A stretch of DNA of 32,390 nucleotides, taken from the NCBI GenBank assembly GCA_016194935.1, contig JACQAO010000091.1, positions 1 through 32,390 of the forward strand. The letters run 5' to 3'. The stretch comes from Betaproteobacteria bacterium. Lineage in GTDB: Bacteria; Pseudomonadota; Gammaproteobacteria; Burkholderiales; Rhodocyclaceae. Positions 27,341-32,390 of this stretch are shown piece after piece. Under the pieces are notes generated by a model. The model was not told the DNA's origin, searched no databases, and worked only from the letters and a program-made list of their open reading frames with translations. The stretch's first letter is position 1. The number at the start of each line of letters is the position of its first letter. A program made the translations under genes and the position numbers.

Positions 27341-27356
27341 CATACAGGTCATACAG
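27341..27356. repeat. CATACAG direct repeat next to the suy promoter
   Basis: CATACAG-GT-CATACAG is two identical 7-mers, 9 bp apart start to start, ending at the base before the -35 hexamer. The position suits a regulator binding site, activator or repressor. The DNA-binding protein is unknown; the adjacent GntR protein is the natural candidate. Confidence 0.4.
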
Positions 27357-27385
27357 TTGACTGACAGGAATTTCGCCGCTAGGAT
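27357..27385 (+). promoter_or_regulatory. Promoter of the suy operon
   Basis: TTGACT (-35, 27357-27362; 5 of 6) and TAGGAT (-10, 27380-27385; 4 of 6) are exactly 17 bases apart. The predicted start site (about 27392) lies 39 bases before the suyA ATG and a few bases before repeat copy 2. Confidence 0.6.
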
Positions 27386-27395
27386 TCGCCATGAC

Positions 27396-27418
27396 TGGTG
27401 TTGAAAAAATTTATCCGG
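27396..27418. repeat. 23-bp direct repeat, copy 2 (putative operator)
   Basis: This second copy of the 27301-27323 repeat has four mismatches to it. It starts about 4 bases after the predicted suy transcription start and ends 12 bases before the suyA ATG, just before the AAGGAGAAGG ribosome binding site. A repressor bound here would block transcription. Confidence 0.5.
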
Positions 27419-27430
27419 AAGGAGAAGGAA

Positions 27431-27712
27431 ATGATCGATTTTTTGGTGCATGAACAAGGCGACTCGGTCGGCACGATTGTCGTCGAAGGCGTAAAAGCCG
27501 GCGCAACATTGACCGGCTGGGTCATGGAGCAGGACCAGACCATCACGCTCAAGACCCTCAGCGACATTCCCATCGGCCACAAGATTGCCCTCCAGGAGCT
27601 TGGCGACGGTGCGACGGTGATCAAGTACGGCGTCGACATCGGGCGCACCATCGCTCCCATCAAGAAGGGCGGCTACCTGCACGTCCACAACGTCAAAACC
27701 AAGCGCTGGTGA
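27431..27712 (+). CDS. suyA: Probable (2R)-sulfolactate sulfo-lyase small subunit SuyA
   Basis: Predicted 93-residue protein consisting of a single SAF domain, the N-terminal module of the UxaA/altronate dehydratase family. It includes [30 protein letters not shown] and [15 protein letters not shown]. In altronate dehydratase this module is fused or paired with the catalytic part. A separate ~93-residue small subunit followed by a ~390-residue large subunit is the layout of SuyAB, which splits (R)-sulfolactate into pyruvate and sulfite. The start is ATG 27431 with AAGGAGAAGG upstream; the frame also opens at a TTG at 27398, inside repeat copy 2. Assignment depends on SuyB resemblance and neighbours. 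Confidence 0.8.
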   Translation: MIDFLVHEQGDSVGTIVVEGVKAGATLTGWVMEQDQTITLKTLSDIPIGHKIALQELGDGATVIKYGVDIGRTIAPIKKGGYLHVHNVKTKRW

Positions 27713-27731
27713 AAAGCCTCGCGGGCTTTTC
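27711..27731 (+). other. Intercistronic hairpin between suyA and suyB
   Basis: GAAAAGCC and GGCTTTTC form a perfect 8-bp stem with a 5-base loop (TCGCG). It begins inside the suyA stop codon and ends 27 bases before suyB. No T tract follows, so it is unlikely to be a full terminator. It may protect the suyA message end or adjust the subunit ratio. Confidence 0.5.
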
Positions 27732-27758
27732 CATGCTTCTTACCCAAGGATAACCATC

Positions 27759-28928
27759 ATGATCGGCAAAGACACAAGCATACTGGGCTACCGGCGCGAG
27801 AACGGTCGCGTGGGCGTTCGCAACCACGTCATCGTCCTGCCGGTGGACGATATTTCCAATGCCGCCGCCGAGGCGGTGGCCAACAACATCAAAGGTACCC
27901 AGGCACTGCCGCATCCGTATGGCCGCCTGCAATTCGGCGCTGACCTGGAACTGCATTTCCGCACCCTGATCGGCACCGGCGCCAACCCGAACGTGGCTGC
28001 CGTGGTGGTCATCGGCATCGAGGAGGGCTGGACCAAGCTGATCGTCGACGGCATCGCCAAGACCGGCAAGCCGGTGCTGGGATATTCCATCGAGGGTCAC
28101 GGCGATCACGAGACCATCCGGCGCGCCTCCCAGGGGGCGCGCGAACTGGTGCAGTGGGCCTCGGAGAAGCAGCGTGAGCCGTGCAGCTTGAGCGAGCTGT
28201 GGGTATCCACCAAGTGCGGCGAATCGGACACCACTTCCGGTTGCGGTTCCAACCCGACCGTCGGCAACGCCTTCGACAAGCTTTACGCCGCAGGGTGCAC
28301 GCTGGTGTTCGGCGAGACCACCGAGCTGACCGGCGGCGAGCATCTGGTGGCGGCGCGCTGCCGCACCCCGGCGGTGAAACAGCAATTCATGGACATGTTC
28401 AACCGCTATCAGGAGGTGATCAATCGTCACAAGACCTCCGATCTGTCTGATTCCCAGCCGACCAAAGGCAATATCGCGGGCGGCCTGACCACGATAGAGG
28501 AAAAAGCGCTGGGCAATATCCAGAAGATTGGCAAGCAGTGCATCGTTGATGGCGTCCTCGACAAGGCCGAAACACCCACCGGGCCGGGCTTGTGGTTCAT
28601 GGATTCGTCTTCCGCCGCCGCCGAAATGGTGACGCTGTGCGCGGCGTCCGGCTATGTCGCGCATTTCTTTCCGACCGGCCAGGGCAACATCATTGGCAAT
28701 CCTATCCTGCCGGTCATCAAAATTTGCTCCAACCCGAAAACCGTGCGTACCATGAGCGAGCATGTCGACGTGGATACCTCAGGCCTGTTGCAACGCCAGA
28801 TGAACATGGATCAAGCCGGCGACAAACTGCTCGAATGCCTGGTACGCACCGCCAACGGCAGACTCACCGCTGCCGAGGCGCTAGGTCACCGCGAATTCGT
28901 GCTGACGCGCTTGTACGAAAGCGCTTGA
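27759..28928 (+). CDS. suyB: Probable (2R)-sulfolactate sulfo-lyase large subunit SuyB
   Basis: Predicted 389-residue catalytic subunit of the UxaA/altronate dehydratase family. Recognisable stretches are [78 protein letters not shown] and [21 protein letters not shown] recall these as close to characterised SuyB proteins, which use iron to eliminate sulfite from (R)-sulfolactate, leaving pyruvate. The cysteines in [13 protein letters not shown] are candidate metal ligands. AAGGATAACC precedes the ATG. A galactarate or altronate dehydratase role is the main alternative, made less likely by the separate small subunit, the ABC importer of sulfonate type and the SlcC-like dehydrogenase downstream. 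Confidence 0.82.
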   Translation: MIGKDTSILGYRRENGRVGVRNHVIVLPVDDISNAAAEAVANNIKGTQALPHPYGRLQFGADLELHFRTLIGTGANPNVAAVVVIGIEEGWTKLIVDGIAKTGKPVLGYSIEGHGDHETIRRASQGARELVQWASEKQREPCSLSELWVSTKCGESDTTSGCGSNPTVGNAFDKLYAAGCTLVFGETTELTGGEHLVAARCRTPAVKQQFMDMFNRYQEVINRHKTSDLSDSQPTKGNIAGGLTTIEEKALGNIQKIGKQCIVDGVLDKAETPTGPGLWFMDSSSAAAEMVTLCAASGYVAHFFPTGQGNIIGNPILPVIKICSNPKTVRTMSEHVDVDTSGLLQRQMNMDQAGDKLLECLVRTANGRLTAAEALGHREFVLTRLYESA

Positions 28929-28942
28929 GCGCGCGAGGAGGT

Positions 28943-28978
28943 GTGCTAAGTGTACTAAGCGTACTAAGTGTGCTATCC
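28943..28978 (+). repeat. Four 9-bp tandem repeats between suyB and the ABC genes
   Basis: The units are GTGCTAAGT, GTACTAAGC, GTACTAAGT and GTGCTATCC, imperfect copies in tandem. They are followed by two CCGGAGT copies at 28977-28983 and 28986-28992. They lie in the 110-base gap before the binding-protein gene, which otherwise holds only the AGGAGGAG ribosome binding site. Confidence 0.55.
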
Positions 28979-29038
28979 GGAGTTCCCGGAGTATTCCGCG
29001 TCAAGACAGGCAACCAATAATTACAGGAGGAGACAAAC

Positions 29039-30046
29039 ATGAAACTAAAATCGTTGTTGCTGTTTTCTGTCAGCGCCTTGGTATTGGCGGCGACGGGGCC
29101 GGCCAGCGCCGAAGTCGATGAACTCAAGATCGCCGAGCAATACGGCATCAGTTATCTGCCGCTGCTGATCATGGAGGACCAGAAGCTGATCGAGAAACAC
29201 GCCAAAGCCGCGGGCATTGCCAATCTCAAAGTGAGCTGGGCCAAATTCGCCGGCGGCAATGTGATGAACGATGCGCTGCTTTCAAACAGCCTGAACATCG
29301 TCACCGGCGGTGTCGGACCTTTCATCACTTTATGGGCGCGCACCAAGGGCAACTATGACATCAAGGCGATTTCCGCCCTCAACTCGATGCCGCTGTTCCT
29401 GAATACCCGCAATCCCAATATCAAATCCTTGAAGGACTTTACCGAGAAAGACAAAATCGCCTTGCCGGCGGTGAAGGTATCGATCCAGGCGGTGACGTTG
29501 CAGATGGCCGCCGAGCAGGCATTCGGCCCGGGCCAGCAGAACAAGCTGGACCCGTTGACGGTGAGCATGAGCCATCCGGACGGACAGGCTGCGCTGCTCT
29601 CCGGCATCAGCGAGATCACTGCCCACTTCAGTTCGCCGCCTTTCCAGTATCAGCAGTTGGAGAAACCCGGCATTCATACGGTACTCAATTCCTTTGAAGT
29701 GCTGGGCGGTCCTGCGAGCTTCAACCTGGTGTGGACCACTTCGAAATTCCGCAGCGAAAACCCCAAGCTCTACGCCGCCTTCATCGGCGCGCTGGATGAA
29801 GCAATGGCCATGATCAACAAAGACAAGGCCTGGGCAGCCGAGGCCTATCTGCGCATCTCGAAGGACAAGGACAGCAAGGAAAACATCCTGAAGATGCTCA
29901 ACGACCCCAGCATCGTTTTCACGACCACGCCGCAGAACACCATGAAGTATGTAAATTTCATGTATAAGATTCACTCGATCAAGGTCAAGCCTGACTCATG
30001 GAAGGACCTGTTTTTTCCCGAAGCGCAAAACCTTCCCGGCAGCTAG
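29039..30046 (+). CDS. ABC transporter substrate-binding protein (NitT/TauT type)
   Basis: Predicted 335-residue periplasmic binding protein. The signal peptide is MKLKSLLLFSVSALVLAATG, with likely cleavage after ASA at residue 25. The mature protein fits the NMT1/SsuA-like family: EQYGISYLPLLIMEDQKLIE, a GGNVMNDALLSN loop and a GGVGPFITLWAR stretch where sulfonate or nitrate binders contact ligand. With the ATPase and permease that follow it forms a complete importer. Its ligand is probably the C3 sulfonate processed by SuyAB, which is inferred from context only. GGAGGAG precedes the start. Confidence 0.9.
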   Translation: MKLKSLLLFSVSALVLAATGPASAEVDELKIAEQYGISYLPLLIMEDQKLIEKHAKAAGIANLKVSWAKFAGGNVMNDALLSNSLNIVTGGVGPFITLWARTKGNYDIKAISALNSMPLFLNTRNPNIKSLKDFTEKDKIALPAVKVSIQAVTLQMAAEQAFGPGQQNKLDPLTVSMSHPDGQAALLSGISEITAHFSSPPFQYQQLEKPGIHTVLNSFEVLGGPASFNLVWTTSKFRSENPKLYAAFIGALDEAMAMINKDKAWAAEAYLRISKDKDSKENILKMLNDPSIVFTTTPQNTMKYVNFMYKIHSIKVKPDSWKDLFFPEAQNLPGS

Positions 30047-30124
30047 CGTCCACGATGCGCCCGGTACGGTACGATACATAGTAACCGAGACATCGAGCAA
30101 CCAGCTTCTTCAGAGAGGGTACGC

Positions 30125-30937
30125 ATGAACCCGAGCCATGACATTACCGATCCGGCTGGGCCGTTGCTGGATGTGCGCGGCGTGACCTTGCAGTACAAGA
30201 CCAAGGAGCATCTGGTTACCGCCACCTACCGGGTGGACTTCCAGGTGTTCAAGTCGGATCGTTACGTCCTGCTCGGCCCTTCAGGTTGCGGCAAGTCGAC
30301 GCTGCTCAAAGCGATCGGCGGCTATCTCACCCCCACCGAAGGCGAAATCCGCCTCAAGGGGAAGGTGGTCGTCAAACCCGGCCCCGACCGCATGATGGTG
30401 TTTCAGGAGTTCGACCAGTTGATGCCGTGGAAAACGGTGAAGCAGAATGTCCTGTTCCCTTTGACCGCTTCCGGCAAGTTGTCGGGGCGCGCGGCTGAAG
30501 ACAAGGCGATGCAGTACATCGAGAAAGTGAACCTCACCAAGTTCGTCGACCATCATCCTCACATGCTTTCCGGCGGGATGAAGCAGCGCGTGGCGATTGC
30601 CCGCGGCATGGCGATGGAGCCGGATGTGCTGCTGATGGATGAACCGTATGCGGCGCTGGATGCGCTGACCCGGCGCAAGATGCAGGACGAGCTATTGCAG
30701 TTGTGGGACGAAATCCACTTCACGGTGATTTTCGTCACCCACTCGATTCCCGAGGCGATCAAGTGCGGCAGCCGCATCCTGCTGCTTTCCCCGCATCCGG
30801 GGCAGGTCAAAGCGGAACTGGCCAGCGTGCCGCGCGACTCAGCCGATCCGCATGCTGCGCAGGCGTTGGAAACCCGCATACACACCATGCTGTTCGCCGA
30901 TGCAATCGAAGACACAGGGGAGGTGCAACATGTCTAG
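30125..30937 (+). CDS. ABC transporter ATP-binding protein (NitT/TauT type)
   Basis: Predicted 270-residue ATPase of the nitrate/sulfonate/taurine importer family. It has Walker A GPSGCGKST, a Q-loop in MMVFQEFDQLMPWKTV, signature LSGGMKQRVAIARG, Walker B VLLMDEPYAALD and switch His in VIFVTHSIPEA. The phrase FQEFDQLMPWKTVKQN is typical of the SsuB/TauB group. GAGAGGG precedes the start. Its stop codon overlaps the permease start by 8 bases. Confidence 0.95.
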   Translation: MNPSHDITDPAGPLLDVRGVTLQYKTKEHLVTATYRVDFQVFKSDRYVLLGPSGCGKSTLLKAIGGYLTPTEGEIRLKGKVVVKPGPDRMMVFQEFDQLMPWKTVKQNVLFPLTASGKLSGRAAEDKAMQYIEKVNLTKFVDHHPHMLSGGMKQRVAIARGMAMEPDVLLMDEPYAALDALTRRKMQDELLQLWDEIHFTVIFVTHSIPEAIKCGSRILLLSPHPGQVKAELASVPRDSADPHAAQALETRIHTMLFADAIEDTGEVQHV

Positions 30938-31808
30938 CAAGGATGCCATGCTCGTGCCGCGACCGGAGATTCACCGCCATCTGGTGGGTTCGGAAGCTTT
31001 CGGCGTGATCGAAAAACCCCTGTCGACTTTCGAGAGGCTCTACAACATCGGCGCGTTGCGCAAGGCGGTGATCCTGGTGGTGCTGGCCGTGGTTTGGGAA
31101 GTATGGGGGCGCATACTCAACAACGATTTGCTGTTCCCGACTTTCCTGGCCACCAATATCGCCTTCATCAAGGGCATCGCCAGCGGCGAACTCCTCATCA
31201 AACTATGGGCTTCGCTCAAGGTGCTGTTTTCCGGTTACGCCATCGGCATTCTGCTGGCGGCCTTGTTGACGGCGGCCAGCATCGCATCGCGCGTCGGCAC
31301 CGATTTTCTTGAGACGCTCACAGCCATGTTCAACCCGCTGCCGGCCATCGCCCTGCTGCCGATTGCCCTGATCTGGTTCGGCCTGGGCAACGGCAGCCTG
31401 ATCTTCGTGCTGGTGCATTCAGTGCTGTGGTCGGTGGCGCTCAACACGCACTCGGGGTTCCTTGCTGTCTCCGATACGCTGCGCATGGTCGGCAAAAACT
31501 GCGGCCTGGGCGGTTTCGCGTATGTCTCGAAGATCCTCGTCCCGGCGGCATTCCCGAGCATCCTCACCGGCCTGAAAATCGGCTGGGCTTTTGCCTGGCG
31601 CACCCTGATCGCCTCCGAGCTGGTGTTCGGCGTCAGTTCCGGCTCCGGCGGCCTGGGCTGGTACATTTACGAAAACAAAAATCAGTTGGAGATCACCAAT
31701 GTCTTCGCCGGTTTGTTCATGGTGATCCTGATCGGCCTGGTGGTGGAAAACCTGATCTTCCGCGTTATCGAAAACCGGACGGTACGCAAATGGGGTATGC
31801 AGCACTGA
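30930..31808 (+). CDS. ABC transporter permease (NitT/TauT type)
   Basis: Predicted 292-residue inner-membrane permease with about six hydrophobic segments, beginning with AVILVVLAVVWEVWGRIL. The cytoplasmic coupling loop that contacts the ATPase is visible around LRMVGKNCGLGGFAYVSKIL, followed by PAAFPSILTGLKIGWAFAWR, a pattern shared with SsuC/TauC. ATG 30930 is preceded by GGGGAGG and overlaps the ATPase gene; the open frame extends to 30852, but that part is a shadow of the ATPase gene. A long (~45-residue) cytoplasmic N-terminus precedes the first helix. Confidence 0.94.
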   Translation: MSSKDAMLVPRPEIHRHLVGSEAFGVIEKPLSTFERLYNIGALRKAVILVVLAVVWEVWGRILNNDLLFPTFLATNIAFIKGIASGELLIKLWASLKVLFSGYAIGILLAALLTAASIASRVGTDFLETLTAMFNPLPAIALLPIALIWFGLGNGSLIFVLVHSVLWSVALNTHSGFLAVSDTLRMVGKNCGLGGFAYVSKILVPAAFPSILTGLKIGWAFAWRTLIASELVFGVSSGSGGLGWYIYENKNQLEITNVFAGLFMVILIGLVVENLIFRVIENRTVRKWGMQH

Positions 31809-31839
31809 TGCAAAACAGCGGTGTAATAGAGTGTCCGGC

Positions 31840-32390
31840 ATGAAGATTGTCATCACCGAATTCATGGACGCGTCCGCCGTGGACAGCCTGCGCGACCGCT
31901 ACACCGTGGTCTATGACCCGGCCCTGGTCGACCACCGCAGCGAACTGCTCGATCTGCTGAAAGATGCACCGGCCCTGATCGTGCGGAATCGCAGCCGGGT
32001 GGATGCCGAGCTGCTCGCCGCCGCGCCGCAACTGCGGGTGGTGGGCCGGCTGGGGGTGGGGCTGGACAACATCAACCTGCCGGCCTGCCAGGCGCGGGGC
32101 ATTGAGGTCATCCCGGCTACCGGCGCCAACGCGCAGGCGGTGGCCGAGTATGTGCTTGCCACCGTCATGACCTTGTTGCGCGGCCTCCATCTGTCGAGCG
32201 CCGAGACGGCGACCGGCAAGTGGCCGAGGCAGCGGTTGTCAGAGGGACACGAGACTGCGGGCCGCACCCTCGGCCTGGTCGGCTTCGGCGGCATCGGCCA
32301 ACTCACCGCCCGGCTCGCACTGGCTCTCGGCATGCGGGTGGTGGCCTACGATCCGCTGCTGCCTGCTGATGCGCCGGCCTGGGCAGAAAG
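31840..32390 (+). CDS. slcC: 2-hydroxyacid dehydrogenase, probable (S)-sulfolactate dehydrogenase SlcC (partial)
   Basis: The frame is open to the window edge, giving the first 183 residues of a D-isomer-specific 2-hydroxyacid dehydrogenase (SerA-like). It starts MKIVITEFMDASAVDSLRDR, contains LIVRNRSRVDAELLAAAP and VVGRLGVGLDNINLPAC, and reaches the NAD-binding motif LGLVGFGGIGQLTARLA. Its opening resembles what I recall of SlcC, which oxidises (S)-sulfolactate to sulfopyruvate. Together with an (R)-specific reductase such as ComC this would feed SuyAB, which needs the R isomer. A phosphoglycerate or other hydroxyacid dehydrogenase cannot be excluded. It begins 31 bases after the permease. 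The catalytic Arg/Glu/His region lies outside the window. Confidence 0.72.
   Translation, partial: MKIVITEFMDASAVDSLRDRYTVVYDPALVDHRSELLDLLKDAPALIVRNRSRVDAELLAAAPQLRVVGRLGVGLDNINLPACQARGIEVIPATGANAQAVAEYVLATVMTLLRGLHLSSAETATGKWPRQRLSEGHETAGRTLGLVGFGGIGQLTARLALALGMRVVAYDPLLPADAPAWAE

Noticed and set aside
27693-28763. 356-codon open frame antisense to suyB
   Set aside because: It is a His/Ala/Gly-rich shadow frame opposite a clearly conserved protein.
27759-28928. Altronate or galactarate dehydratase as the primary call for the UxaA-family gene
   Set aside because: The separate 93-residue SAF subunit, the ~390-residue length, remembered SuyB stretches and the sulfonate-type neighbours fit SuyAB better. 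No uronate genes are nearby. It is kept as the alternative.
28941-28992. CRISPR-like repeats
   Set aside because: The units are only 9 bp, contiguous and without spacers.

Overview
The window is a gene-dense, GC-rich bacterial chromosome segment. The gene set suggests a betaproteobacterium of the Rhodocyclales/Nitrosomonadales type. The clues are the hemL-thiE-thiD cluster, ubiquinone genes of the oxygen-independent UbiUVT type, monofunctional MtgA, MgtE, and many c-di-GMP proteins. This assignment comes from gene content, not from a database search. No tRNA, rRNA, CRISPR array, insertion sequence or prophage was found.

Layout. 1-5.7 kb: thiC, then an HD-domain phosphohydrolase, then two tandem paralogous HD-GYP proteins on the minus strand. 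5.7-11.1 kb: housekeeping genes uppP, an RNase II-family nuclease, and an overlapping run of TonB-like protein, aroE and mtgA. 11.2-15.2 kb: a flavin reductase-like protein, an AraC/methyltransferase fusion, an SDR oxidoreductase and mgtE. 15.2-18.2 kb: a two-gene signalling unit in which a secreted phosphate-binding-like protein overlaps a membrane PAS-GGDEF-EAL protein; the EAL half looks altered. 18.2-21.0 kb: thiD-thiE-hemL on the minus strand. 21.1-22.5 kb: two divergent toxin-antitoxin modules. 22.6-25.05 kb: ubiU-ubiV-ubiT, with all eight iron-sulfur cysteines of UbiU/UbiV visible and an FNR-type box centred at -41.5 of a predicted promoter. 25.1-26.5 kb: a VanZ-family membrane protein and a MazG-like pyrophosphohydrolase.

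The most interesting region is 26.5 kb to the window end: a probable sulfolactate utilisation cluster. A HutC-type GntR regulator is divergent from genes resembling sulfolactate sulfo-lyase (SuyA and SuyB), a complete NitT/TauT-type ABC importer and the start of a 2-hydroxyacid dehydrogenase resembling (S)-sulfolactate dehydrogenase SlcC. The divergent region holds a -35/-10 promoter, a CATACAG direct repeat and two 23-bp near-identical direct repeats 95 bp apart, which look like paired operator sites. The proposed flow is ABC uptake of a C3 sulfonate, dehydrogenase-based interconversion with sulfopyruvate, then SuyAB cleavage to pyruvate and sulfite. The pairing of suyAB with an ABC importer is what I would test first. 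Substrate assignment rests on remembered family resemblance and context.
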